A stretch of 59,190 bases of DNA from an uncultured Lachnospiraceae bacterium. GTDB taxonomy: Bacteria > Bacillota > Clostridia > Lachnospirales > Lachnospiraceae. The stretch covers positions 1-59,190 of the forward strand of contig CANREG010000008.1 of the NCBI GenBank assembly GCA_947629565.1, given 5' to 3'. A model generated the notes under the pieces. The model did no database searches, was not told the origin of the DNA, and saw only the letters and a program-made list of their open reading frames with translations. A program made the translations under genes and the position numbers. This document shows, one piece after another, positions 26,648 to 35,168 of the stretch. Numbering within the stretch: position 1 is the first letter of the stretch; the number at the start of each line of letters is the position of its first letter.

Positions 26648-28081
26648 TCATTTCCATGTTAATTCTTTCGTTGCCGCCAGCTTATAGCTGTCGCCCTGGC
26701 CGGTTATAATATCCGCCTTTAAGGTTGCTGTCTGCGCCATACCGCCTAAGGCGTTTAGCTCCTCTTTGGTCAGATAAAGCAGATACCCGTAATCCGAGGT
26801 CTCTGTGACTGTCGTAAAAGCCTCATAGGTCTTTGTGGTATCTCCACAGGTGAAACGCACATAAATTCTGGCATCCTCCGGCACATCCCCGGCGTCTATT
26901 TCTCCGGATAAGACATAGTAGTCGGTATCTTCCATAGACTCCTGCAGCGCCATGGTCTTATCCTCTTTTGCATTTTGCTCTTCTATATTTTCCAACGTCA
27001 CTTCCGGCCCTGTCATAATAGGCGGTGCGGTCATATACTCATCCAGATTGCGCTCTACCTTTTCCACTAAGACTAACTCCGGCTTCATCTGCTCCATATA
27101 TTTTTCCACAGGATAAGGCGTAACCTTGGAAAAGGCAGCCTTTTCAAAATGCTCTGCCATCAGGGGAAGCAATGTGTTGCCAAAAGAATCCCGGAACATC
27201 AAAAGATTTCCCTGCCCCTCCGGACACTGTGTCTCAAGCCACGCCCCTTCCACATCCTGTTCCTTGGAGGTATAGTTCCAATGGCTTTCGGTCTGATAGT
27301 AATAATTCCATTCCGGCTGGGCGTTTAACGGATATAACATCTTATTCAAGTCCCCGTATTCCTTTTCTTCCCGGACCGCCTCTACCGTCTCATACCGCTC
27401 ATGGTCTGTCATCAGGGCGTCAAAAATCGTATTGTACGCAAGAATCGCTCCCTTGTTATTCCAATGGGAATCCCGTTTTAAGTACAAAGTTTCCTCCCTG
27501 TCCTCAAAGGGACCAAACAGGTCTGCATAGGCAATCTCCTGACCGGCAAGCTCCGGCGCTATCAAATCCATATTCTTTGTATCACCGGCTTTATAGCTCG
27601 CATAGTAAGGCATATTATCGCCGTACAGGGAATTTTTGTTGGGGGCAACCGTAAACAGAAAATCCGCTCCCTTTCCCGTAACATACTGCTGCAAAAGCCT
27701 CAGATTATTTACCGTATTAAAAGCCTGCCGCTGATTCATGATGTCTTGCCCCAGATAATCATTCAGGGTATCCGTATAGTACAGCCAGCCGTCGGTTCCC
27801 ACTAAAACCGTATCCACGTTAGACACCTGAAACACCTTGCTCATCATAGCCGCATCTGCCGATACCAGCTCCTGACGGAAGGAAAAATGGTCCTCAAAAT
27901 AGGCGGAAAGCTCCTCGAAGAAGTCCAGATTGACGCCCTTTTCCCCTTTAAGCTTTGGAAATTCCGCCAAAGTTTTATTTTCTGTGGTTGTATCCGTCCT
28001 GTAAAATGTCATTCCCGCAAAGGGCAGTACACAGATTACAAGACAGAGCACAATATAAATGATATTTCCTTTTTTGCCCAT
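26648..28081 (-). CDS. DHHW/AlgJ-like membrane-anchored protein (polysaccharide O-acetylation)
   Basis: The 477-residue protein has one N-terminal membrane anchor (about residues 7-25). Its extracellular part resembles DHHW-family and AlgX/AlgJ SGNH-like domains: AEFPKLKGEKGVNLDFFEEL, DGWLYYTDTLNDY, YLKRDSHWNNKG and LMFRDSFGNTLLPL. In alginate and similar systems these proteins work with an MBOAT protein to acetylate an exported glycan. The MBOAT gene is 12 bp upstream in the same operon, which supports that pairing. The acceptor glycan is unknown. Confidence 0.85.
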   Translation of the reverse strand: MGKKGNIIYIVLCLVICVLPFAGMTFYRTDTTTENKTLAEFPKLKGEKGVNLDFFEELSAYFEDHFSFRQELVSADAAMMSKVFQVSNVDTVLVGTDGWLYYTDTLNDYLGQDIMNQRQAFNTVNNLRLLQQYVTGKGADFLFTVAPNKNSLYGDNMPYYASYKAGDTKNMDLIAPELAGQEIAYADLFGPFEDREETLYLKRDSHWNNKGAILAYNTIFDALMTDHERYETVEAVREEKEYGDLNKMLYPLNAQPEWNYYYQTESHWNYTSKEQDVEGAWLETQCPEGQGNLLMFRDSFGNTLLPLMAEHFEKAAFSKVTPYPVEKYMEQMKPELVLVEKVERNLDEYMTAPPIMTGPEVTLENIEEQNAKEDKTMALQESMEDTDYYVLSGEIDAGDVPEDARIYVRFTCGDTTKTYEAFTTVTETSDYGYLLYLTKEELNALGGMAQTATLKADIITGQGDSYKLAATKELTWK

Positions 28082-28092
28082 GATACCACCTC

Positions 28093-29511
28093 TTAAAATC
28101 TAAAGTATATAAACGGATTGTAAGTGCTTCCTGAAAGCCGCACCATACACCAGACCAGTAAAACTACAGACAGAACAAACAGCACTAAGCTCACTGTCCT
28201 CCATTTTTTTGAAGGCTTATCCGCATCTATGCCGGCACGAAGCTTATCCGCTAATCCCCTGATTGGCGCCATGCCAATGATTCCGGCTGCCGCCATCACA
28301 ATAAACCATGGCGTAAGCTGCTGCATGACCAGACTGATGCAGGCCGGTGAGAAAGAAATCCCGGTAAACATCTGCTTAATCATATATAAACCGGAAGACA
28401 GGGTATCCGCCCTGAAAATGACAAAGCCCACGCAGACAACCAGCAGAGTGTATATGCGCGACAGCCATTTGGGAAGTTTTTTGATTACGGGCGCATAGGT
28501 CTCAAAAAGCAGGAACAGGCCATGCCACAAGCCCCAGATTACGAAGGTCCAATTAGCCCCATGCCACAGACCGGTTAAGAAAAATACAATAATCCGGTTC
28601 AGACAGGTTCTTGCCTTTCCCTTCCGGTTGCCACCAAGAGGAATATAGAGATATTCCTTAAACCAGGTGGACAGGGAAATGTGCCACCTTCTCCAAAATT
28701 CCTGTATGCTGGCAGCGCCGTAAGGGTACTGAAAATTCTCCTTAAACTGAAAGCCGAACATATGCCCTAAGCCAATGGCCATATCACTGTAACCGCTGAA
28801 GTCATAATAAATCTGCAGCATATAAGAAACAGCGCCAAGCCACGCCGCCACAAAATTGACGCTCGCCTCCGGCGCGCCAAAAATATGGTCTGCCACAAGT
28901 CCCATTGTATTGGCAATCAATACCTTTTTGCCGAGACCGCAGATAAACCGCCTGATACCTTTTGCAATTTCATCCGCCTTCATGGAACGGCTGCTAATCG
29001 CCTCGTTGATGTCTCTGTACTTGACAATCGGCCCCGCAATCAGCTGCGGAAAGAACGAGATATACAGAAGGATTTTCCAGTAACTCTTCTGCACCTCCAC
29101 CTTTCCCCAATAGACGTCAATCACATAGGATAACGCCTGAAAGGTAAAGAAAGAGATTCCAAGGGGAAGGGCGATTCCCGGCTGATGAAGCTTAAGGGAA
29201 AAGATCCGGTTCACGCTTCCTATCAGAAAATCCGTATATTTGAATACGGTAAGAATACCCAGATTCAAAATGATTCCTATTGCAACACACAGTTTTTTCT
29301 TACCGGTTCCGGCAATAAGCCTTGCAATAATATAATTGAAAAATGAACTGGCCAGCATCAAAAATACATATACGGGCTCTCCATAGGCGTAGAAAAACAG
29401 GCTGGCTATAATCAGCAGGGCGTTTTTCAGCTTTATGGATGGCAGCACACAGTATAATGCAAATACGACTGGCAGAAATACGCATAAAAATTCCAGTGAA
29501 CTGAATATCAT
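28093..29511 (-). CDS. MBOAT O-acyltransferase (AlgI/DltB-like)
   Basis: The 472-residue polytopic membrane protein carries the AlgI/PatA-type signatures YYDFSGYSDMAIGLGHMFGF, FWRRWHISLSTWFKEYLYIP and LTGLWHGANWTF, the last with the presumed catalytic His. MBOAT proteins move acyl groups from cytosolic donors across the membrane. The partner DHHW protein is encoded 12 bp downstream. The other secreted genes around it (transglutaminase-like, SGNH, G5) suggest surface glycan modification. Confidence 0.93.
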   Translation of the reverse strand: MIFSSLEFLCVFLPVVFALYCVLPSIKLKNALLIIASLFFYAYGEPVYVFLMLASSFFNYIIARLIAGTGKKKLCVAIGIILNLGILTVFKYTDFLIGSVNRIFSLKLHQPGIALPLGISFFTFQALSYVIDVYWGKVEVQKSYWKILLYISFFPQLIAGPIVKYRDINEAISSRSMKADEIAKGIRRFICGLGKKVLIANTMGLVADHIFGAPEASVNFVAAWLGAVSYMLQIYYDFSGYSDMAIGLGHMFGFQFKENFQYPYGAASIQEFWRRWHISLSTWFKEYLYIPLGGNRKGKARTCLNRIIVFFLTGLWHGANWTFVIWGLWHGLFLLFETYAPVIKKLPKWLSRIYTLLVVCVGFVIFRADTLSSGLYMIKQMFTGISFSPACISLVMQQLTPWFIVMAAAGIIGMAPIRGLADKLRAGIDADKPSKKWRTVSLVLFVLSVVLLVWCMVRLSGSTYNPFIYFRF

Positions 29512-29544
29512 CTGTACAATTCCTCTCTTCCGGCTATAATATTA

Positions 29545-30429
29545 CTAGATTTTAAGTTTGTTAACCCGATGAAGTCCTGCCGTCTTATACGTGGAATTAT
29601 AATATTTCTTATAACTCTTGGCCTCTGCAAACAGGGTGTCATACACATGTCCGTTGATTTCCACCCATGCATGCCCGGTATCATCACAGACATACACATC
29701 TTTATATCCACATTCATGGGCCAAAAACGCCAGTGCACAGGCCTCTGATACACAACAGCCGGTTCCCACATCGTATATGTCATTGGCAAAAGTCATCTCC
29801 CAGCCCTTCTCGGAACGCACCTTTGCAAAAATGCGGTGCCTGTCATATTGATGATCCAATACCCAGTCAAAAACCTTTTTCAATTTCTGCTCCTTGGTAT
29901 CTGTGGGTTTTGTCACTTTATTCATTATAGAATTCGCCTTTAACATGGTCTTAATCTTTTCATTATTATATGAAGATTTTTTGGCCTGACCTTTCTTGTC
30001 TAACTTAATACCGTCTATCTCTTTATCCTTCTTCTGCACGCCTGTGCTGCGGTCAAAATAAATATATCCCTTGCCCTTCTTCATCCAGCCTTTTTGCATA
30101 ACGCCCTTTTTCCCAAAATAATAGGTCTTGCCCTGTATCTCAACGAAGGTCTTTTTTGCCCTGGTTCCATCTGCATATTCATAATACGTGTTCCCTTTTT
30201 TTGTCACCAGCTTGCCTTCCGTTTGCTCCGTCGTATTGGTTTCCGTTGTGGCCGGAGTCGTTGTCTGCTGCTCTGTGGTTGGCGTATCATTAGCCGGCAT
30301 ATCCGCCATCTCCGCTGCCTGAACCCTGTTTGCCATTACCAGTAACATCACTAAAAATAAAACCAAATATATTTTTAACTGCATCCTCTGCTGTAAATTT
30401 GCAACATTCTTTTTCATTCCCTTATTCAT
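29545..30429 (-). CDS. Secreted transglutaminase-like protein with wall-binding repeats
   Basis: From the ATG at 30429 (AGGAGG upstream) the protein has 294 residues. A signal peptide (about 20-40, ending QAAEM) and a Thr/Glu-rich linker come first. Choline/glucan-binding-like repeats follow (KTYYFGKKGVMQKGWMKKGK, GYIYFDRSTGVQKKD). A transglutaminase-like domain ends the protein, with Cys in VGTGCCVSEACALAFLAHE, His in TGHAWVEI and Asp in YDTLFAE. Transglutaminase-like folds act as cysteine peptidases or cross-linkers. The order of Cys, His and Asp is intact. Its 5' end is close to the SGNH gene upstream (34 bp). Confidence 0.85.
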   Translation of the reverse strand: MNKGMKKNVANLQQRMQLKIYLVLFLVMLLVMANRVQAAEMADMPANDTPTTEQQTTTPATTETNTTEQTEGKLVTKKGNTYYEYADGTRAKKTFVEIQGKTYYFGKKGVMQKGWMKKGKGYIYFDRSTGVQKKDKEIDGIKLDKKGQAKKSSYNNEKIKTMLKANSIMNKVTKPTDTKEQKLKKVFDWVLDHQYDRHRIFAKVRSEKGWEMTFANDIYDVGTGCCVSEACALAFLAHECGYKDVYVCDDTGHAWVEINGHVYDTLFAEAKSYKKYYNSTYKTAGLHRVNKLKI

Positions 30430-30463
30430 TTTCTGTCCTCCTACTGTTCTTTCAAGCATTTCT

Positions 30464-31420
30464 TTAGTATGTTTCCGATGTCTGCGGACTGACCGTCGTT
30501 TCAATCCCTGATAATTTCTTCTTTAACTCGTCTTTCTTCTGCCCGGCCTTTAACGTTTTTACAAGACTTTGCGCCTTTGCATAGTCCTCCGGCGTCTTAC
30601 TTTTAGCCGCCTGCTTTACTGCATCTGAAGCTTCCTGTTCTTTTAGAATCAGCTTGTCCACAAACTTAACAACTGTCTCCGTCCATACCTTATATCCGGC
30701 ATAGGTCATATGCACATAACCGTCGCTGGCGTATTTGCCCTGAAGACCGCCCTTAGAATCCTTTAAAGGCGTACTGATATCTATATAATACATATCCCTG
30801 TGTTTTTCGCAATACCCTTTCATTCTCCGATTCAACTCATTAATGGCGCTGTTATTCAGATATTTTTTCTGGCGGGAGTTGCACATAGGCGTGGTGCTTT
30901 CAATAAATATAACCACCTTGGGATTTTTCTTTCTGATCCCCTCTATGTAATCCACATAATCCTCATAGGTCTGGGCCGCAGGCTTCCACAAATCATTGGT
31001 TCCCATATTGATAAAAACCCGTTTCACCTTAGCTGCCGCGATTGCATCTTTCGCTTTATATTTCCTACCCCTGTACCCTATTTGATATTTAGAATGGGAC
31101 TGCTTGTCATTCGCAAAGGAATAGCAGCCCTGCACCAGCATAACCGGACCGCCCAGATACCCTTTTCCCTTAGAATCAAAATAATACTTTAATCCCAGAC
31201 CAACCGAATTCCCCACAAAAGCAGAATCTGAAAAATATCTGTCTCTCGTCTTTTCGGATACCTTTTTCTTACCTGTTGAAGTTGTCCGCTGCGTAAGCTG
31301 TATCTCATGCGCGCTTTGCAGTACGGGCGTTTCCTGCCGTACCTTTTTTGCCCCGGCTACGTGTACGCCGCAGGACAAAATAAGCGCTGCGCCAAATAAT
31401 AATTTATTCCATTTTATCAT
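30464..31420 (-). CDS. Secreted SGNH hydrolase-like protein with variant GNS block
   Basis: From the ATG at 31420 (GAGGAG upstream) the protein has 318 residues. A signal peptide (LLFGAALILSCGVHVAGA) is followed by an SGNH fold with block I FVGNSVGLG, block III NMGTND, and a late DGYVHMTYAGY in place of the DxxH block. Block I reads GNS rather than GDS; the catalytic Ser is kept. The last 70 residues are Lys/Ala-rich helix. It heads the secreted-gene run, so it may also act on acylated surface glycan. Confidence 0.8.
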   Translation of the reverse strand: MIKWNKLLFGAALILSCGVHVAGAKKVRQETPVLQSAHEIQLTQRTTSTGKKKVSEKTRDRYFSDSAFVGNSVGLGLKYYFDSKGKGYLGGPVMLVQGCYSFANDKQSHSKYQIGYRGRKYKAKDAIAAAKVKRVFINMGTNDLWKPAAQTYEDYVDYIEGIRKKNPKVVIFIESTTPMCNSRQKKYLNNSAINELNRRMKGYCEKHRDMYYIDISTPLKDSKGGLQGKYASDGYVHMTYAGYKVWTETVVKFVDKLILKEQEASDAVKQAAKSKTPEDYAKAQSLVKTLKAGQKKDELKKKLSGIETTVSPQTSETY

Positions 31421-31577
31421 CCTGCAAACTCCTCTGGTGTAATTGTCGCATTCTGTCAAAATTAACAGAAAATACTGCAACACACTTATTGTATCACAAA
31501 ACTATCCCGTGTCAACAATTCATTTATCCACAAATGCAGATTACAGGCAGCGCACAGTAAAGGATTTTCACATTAGA

Positions 31578-32282
31578 TTACAGATACCGCATGACAAACT
31601 GCTTCGGCGTCATGCCGAGAAACCGCTTAAACTCCCGCTGAAAATGCGACTGGTCCGAATAGCCGAGCTGCCCGGCCCACACGCCGAAGCTCTTCTCCGG
31701 TTCCCTGACAATATAGCTTACGGCACAATGCAGGCGGATGTACTGGCTTAAGCGCTTTGGCCCGCAGCCAAAGTGATCCCGGAACACATACTCCAACTGG
31801 CGGGGCGTGTAGTCCGCCGCCTCGGCCAGTTCCTCCACTGCCGCCTGTCCCTTGCTTTCCATAATCCGGGTTAGCGTATGCCGGATTAAAGGATGGACTT
31901 CTTCTATATAAAATATCTCAGAAAATTTCCGGTTCCAATAGAGAGCCTGCTCCCTAAAAGAATCCATGCCGCCCAATTTTTCCATAACAAGGCAAAGCTG
32001 CTCCTCGGGACAGACAGCGTTATAAAGGGGACTGATATGCAGCCCCAGTAAAGTATCTCCCGGCTGCTCCACCTTTGTCACCCGGCTGCCGCAATCCAAC
32101 GCACAGAGCATTTTCCTGTCACGGTTCCAGAGAAAATCCTTTCCGCCGTCGGGCACATAGATTAAGGTATCTTCAGGCTTCATCTCATAACAGTAACAAT
32201 CCTTATATCCCTCGATAGAACACTCATTGTAATCCCATTTTTTCCGGGCAAACATAGGCTGGGGAGATAATTCATATTTCAT
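31578..32282 (-). CDS. AraC-family transcriptional regulator
   Basis: The 234-residue protein has an N-terminal cupin-like sensor half (about 1-110) and a C-terminal pair of helix-turn-helix motifs: VEELAEAADYTPRQLEYVFRD and AGQLGYSDQSHFQREFKRFLG, ending MTPKQFVMRYL. AraC regulators usually activate neighbouring sugar or stress genes. It lies between the secreted-gene run (same strand) and the ammonium transporter (divergent). Which it controls is not evident. Confidence 0.9.
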   Translation of the reverse strand: MKYELSPQPMFARKKWDYNECSIEGYKDCYCYEMKPEDTLIYVPDGGKDFLWNRDRKMLCALDCGSRVTKVEQPGDTLLGLHISPLYNAVCPEEQLCLVMEKLGGMDSFREQALYWNRKFSEIFYIEEVHPLIRHTLTRIMESKGQAAVEELAEAADYTPRQLEYVFRDHFGCGPKRLSQYIRLHCAVSYIVREPEKSFGVWAGQLGYSDQSHFQREFKRFLGMTPKQFVMRYL

Positions 32283-32454
32283 CGGATTCCTCCTTACATT
32301 CTTCCCTTCGGGTAAGCGTTTTCTAATCTGAATATATGCTATCCCAACTTGCGGTTTTCGTCAATGGAAATTCCTACACTTAACTATATTAATCTTGTCC
32401 CGCCTCTTTATCTGCTATATCAGGATTCATTCTTAAAAAAATTTATTTTGGGTA

Positions 32455-32482
32455 TTGACAAATCAAAATTCTCCAGTATAAT
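32455..32482 (+). promoter_or_regulatory. Promoter upstream of the ammonium transporter
   Basis: A consensus TTGACA (32455-32460), a 16-bp spacer and perfect TATAAT (32477-32482) predict a start near 32489. Confidence 0.8.
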
Positions 32483-32500
32483 GGAAATCGTGTTAAGGGC

Positions 32501-32537
32501 AAAGGTGCTTCGCAGACAAATGCGTTGCACCTTTTTT
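32501..32537 (+). terminator. Attenuator-like terminator in the amt leader
   Basis: AAAGGTGC-TT-CGCA-loop GACAAA-TGCG-TT-GCACCTTTTTT forms a strong hairpin with a U tract only about 12 nt after the predicted start. Without read-through the transcript would be about 45 nt. A second hairpin (AATCATTTTA/TAAAATGATT, 32566-32592), flanked by two GGCGTC repeats, lies between it and the gene. Confidence 0.7.
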
Positions 32538-32628
32538 CTTATATAACAGAGACAAAGGCGTCTGCAATCATTTTAGATTACTTAAAATGATTCCAGGCGT
32601 CTTTCATTATTTTTAGGAGGTGTGTGTT

Positions 32629-34368
32629 ATGGAGTATTCTGCTGTTAACACAATTTGGGTGCTTGTCGGCGCCGCATTGGTATTCTTCATGCAGGCCGGA
32701 TTCGCCATGGTGGAGACCGGTTTCACAAGAGCGAAGAATGCAGGCAACATTATCATGAAAAATCTGATGGACTTTTCCATCGGTACCCCGATTTTCTGGC
32801 TGATTGGTTTCGGCCTGATGTTCGGCAATACCGGCGACGGTGGTTTTATCGGAAGCATAAAAGGTATTGCCTCAGAAAGCAATTACGGAAACGCTATGTG
32901 CCCCGATGGGGTTCCGTTCTGGGCGTTCTTAATCTTCCAGACGGTATTCTGCGCAACCGCAGCCACCATCGTATCCGGCGCTATGGCGGAGCGTACCAAA
33001 TTCCTTTCTTACTGTATCTACAGTTTGATTATCAGTCTGGTTATTTATCCGATTTCCGGACACTGGATTTGGGGCGGCGGCTGGCTGGCCCAGATGGGCT
33101 TCCACGATTTTGCCGGTTCCACCGCGGTACATATGGTGGGCGGCGTAGCTGCATTTGTCGGCGCCATGATTCTTGGACCTCGTATCGGTAAATATCACAA
33201 GGACGGGCGGGCAAGAGCCATTCCCGGACACAGTCTGACTTTGGGCGCTTTGGGCGTATTCATTCTCTGGTTCTGCTGGTTCGGATTTAACGGCGCTTCT
33301 ACCGTATCCATGGAAGGCGACGCCATTGTATCTGCCGGTAAGATTTTTGTCACTACCAACTTAGCTGCCGCTGTGGCAACGGTAACCGTTATGATTATTA
33401 CATGGATCCGTTATAAGAAGCCGGATGTTTCCATGACCTTAAATGGTACTCTGGCCGGTCTGGTTGCCATCACAGCTCCCTGCGATACGGTTTCCCCGAC
33501 CTCTGCCGCAATTATCGGTATCATTTCCGGTTTCATTGTCGTATTCGGCATTGAATTTGTGGATAAGGTATTAAAGGTGGATGACCCCGTCGGCGCTGTG
33601 GGCGTTCATGGATTAAACGGAGCTTTCGGTACGCTTGCTGTCGGCCTGTTTTCCGACGGTGCCGGCACAGAGTGGAAGGGATTATTCACCGGTGGCGGTG
33701 CGCATCTGTTAGGCGTACAGGCATTGGGTATGATCAGCGTCATTGCCTGGGTTGCCGTTACCATGACAATCGTATTCCAGTTGATTAAGCATACCATCGG
33801 CCTTCGTGTCACAGAAGAAGAAGAGGTTCTTGGTCTGGACTCTACCGAACACAATCTGGCAAATGCTTATTCCGACTTCGTATCTTCACCGGAGAGAAGC
33901 GTATTCCTCGGAAGCATGGCCGGCGAGCTGCCTACGGCAGAAGCCGCCACACCTGCGCAGGCGGTTCCGGTTACGGAATACAAGTCTACTGCCCCTGCTG
34001 ACGGAAGCGACCATAAACTTACGAAAATCAGTATTTTGTGCAAGCAGAATAAGTTTGACGAGTTAAAGGCTGCCTTAAATGAAATCGGCGTATCCGGCAT
34101 CACCGTTACCCAGGTGCTTGGCTGCGGTATCCAGAAGGGCGCCGCTAAGATGTACCGTGGTGCAGAAATCGATGTTGTCCTTCTGCCTAAGGTAAAGGTT
34201 GAAGTGATTGTCAGCGCCATTCCGGTTGAAAAGGTAATCGAGGTAACCAGAAAAGCGCTTTATACCGGCAGCATCGGTGATGGTAAGATTTTCGTATATG
34301 ATGTAGAAAATGTTATCAAGGTAAGAACCGGCGAGCAGGGCTTTGCCGCATTGCAGGGCGAGAACTGA
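32629..34368 (+). CDS. amt: Ammonium transporter fused to a PII signalling domain
   Basis: Residues 1-420 are an Amt/Mep/Rh channel. They show AGFAMVETGFTRAKNAGNII, the twin-His segments STAVHMVGGVAAF and GVHGLNGAFGTLA, and about 11 hydrophobic segments. A Ser/Ala/Pro-rich linker (about 425-460) joins to a full PII/GlnK domain (463-579). Its T-loop region is GCGIQKGAAKMYRGAEIDVV and its ATP-site motif is TGSIGDGKIFV. PII normally blocks AmtB as a separate protein, so here the regulator is tethered. The start at 32629 has AGGAGG 8 nt upstream. No separate glnK lies in the window. Confidence 0.95.
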   Translation: MEYSAVNTIWVLVGAALVFFMQAGFAMVETGFTRAKNAGNIIMKNLMDFSIGTPIFWLIGFGLMFGNTGDGGFIGSIKGIASESNYGNAMCPDGVPFWAFLIFQTVFCATAATIVSGAMAERTKFLSYCIYSLIISLVIYPISGHWIWGGGWLAQMGFHDFAGSTAVHMVGGVAAFVGAMILGPRIGKYHKDGRARAIPGHSLTLGALGVFILWFCWFGFNGASTVSMEGDAIVSAGKIFVTTNLAAAVATVTVMIITWIRYKKPDVSMTLNGTLAGLVAITAPCDTVSPTSAAIIGIISGFIVVFGIEFVDKVLKVDDPVGAVGVHGLNGAFGTLAVGLFSDGAGTEWKGLFTGGGAHLLGVQALGMISVIAWVAVTMTIVFQLIKHTIGLRVTEEEEVLGLDSTEHNLANAYSDFVSSPERSVFLGSMAGELPTAEAATPAQAVPVTEYKSTAPADGSDHKLTKISILCKQNKFDELKAALNEIGVSGITVTQVLGCGIQKGAAKMYRGAEIDVVLLPKVKVEVIVSAIPVEKVIEVTRKALYTGSIGDGKIFVYDVENVIKVRTGEQGFAALQGEN

Positions 34369-34411
34369 TTTTCCAATTACTGCCATAAAAACCTTTGTTT
34401 TCCATAGACAG

Positions 34412-34463
34412 AACCGGCCCCCAAAAGTCAAGCTATCATCTGACAATTGGGGGCCGGTATTTT
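34412..34463. terminator. Bidirectional terminator between amt and the DUF1700 cassette
   Basis: ACCGGCCCCCAA pairs with TTGGGGGCCGGT around a 22-nt loop. AT-rich tracts on both sides serve the two convergent transcripts. Confidence 0.75.
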
Positions 34464-35168
34464 CTATTCCATTGCCTCTACTTCTGTTGTTGTAACATCC
34501 TCCAATGATTCGTCGGTTTCATCGGACTCGTCGTATTCCTCCTCTGTCTCCTCCTCCGATATGCCTTCCGATTCTTCCTCCAGTTCCTCTCCCAGTTTCC
34601 CATCACTTCTATAGTATCTATCAAAAAAATCAGCGCCCGTATCCAGAACAAAATCCGCCTTTGGATTTATGAAAATCCGGATTTTCTGAATACCGTCCAT
34701 CTTATAATCGCTGAGGGTATGATTCTTCAAATCTGCGAGAACTATATCTTTTCCCCTCATAAAATCATGCATATCCCGATAATAATAACCACAATCTAAC
34801 TGAAGATACTTCATCTTACTACCGATATCTGTCATAATCTGCTCATTCATTTGAGGCGTTATATCCTTCTGGTCGGTCAGGTATTCAACCTCAATCCTTA
34901 TCGAATCTTTGGGAACGGAAGCATCCTCCTCCACCGTCTGGGTGCACCAGTAGTGATCCGGTATGTCCATATGTACAACCTGATTCTTTATCATGTCCTT
35001 TGGCACCTTGTAATCCAGAGTTTTGGTAATATATTCGCTGTTCTCTAACGTCTTTTCCCCACCATATTCAAACTCACTGTACTCAGCAAAGGCAATTCCG
35101 CTTCCAACCCCGGCAAGCAGTATCCCGCCTACCAACAGCCCTGCCATAACCTTATATCTCTTACGCAT
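34464..35168 (-). CDS. Exported or membrane-anchored protein with acidic tail
   Basis: I do not recognise the family. The 234-residue protein starts with a signal sequence or anchor (YKVMAGLLVGGILLAGVGSG) and has a mixed alpha/beta middle. It ends in about 45 very acidic residues (from EELEEESEG onward). Its start overlaps the DUF1700 gene's stop by 8 bp, and it is the last gene of the padR-DUF1700 operon. It occupies the place often held by a DUF4097 gene in such operons but shows no clear DUF4097 repeat pattern. Confidence 0.75.
   Translation of the reverse strand: MRKRYKVMAGLLVGGILLAGVGSGIAFAEYSEFEYGGEKTLENSEYITKTLDYKVPKDMIKNQVVHMDIPDHYWCTQTVEEDASVPKDSIRIEVEYLTDQKDITPQMNEQIMTDIGSKMKYLQLDCGYYYRDMHDFMRGKDIVLADLKNHTLSDYKMDGIQKIRIFINPKADFVLDTGADFFDRYYRSDGKLGEELEEESEGISEEETEEEYDESDETDESLEDVTTTEVEAME

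Noticed and set aside
32501-32605. ANTAR-type two-hairpin antitermination target before amt
   Set aside because: Two hairpins are present, but the loops do not fit the hexaloop pattern with conserved A and G. I keep only the generic attenuator call.
34464-35168. DUF4097 protein
   Set aside because: The operon position fits, but the beta-repeat pattern is not visible, so it is left as unrecognised.
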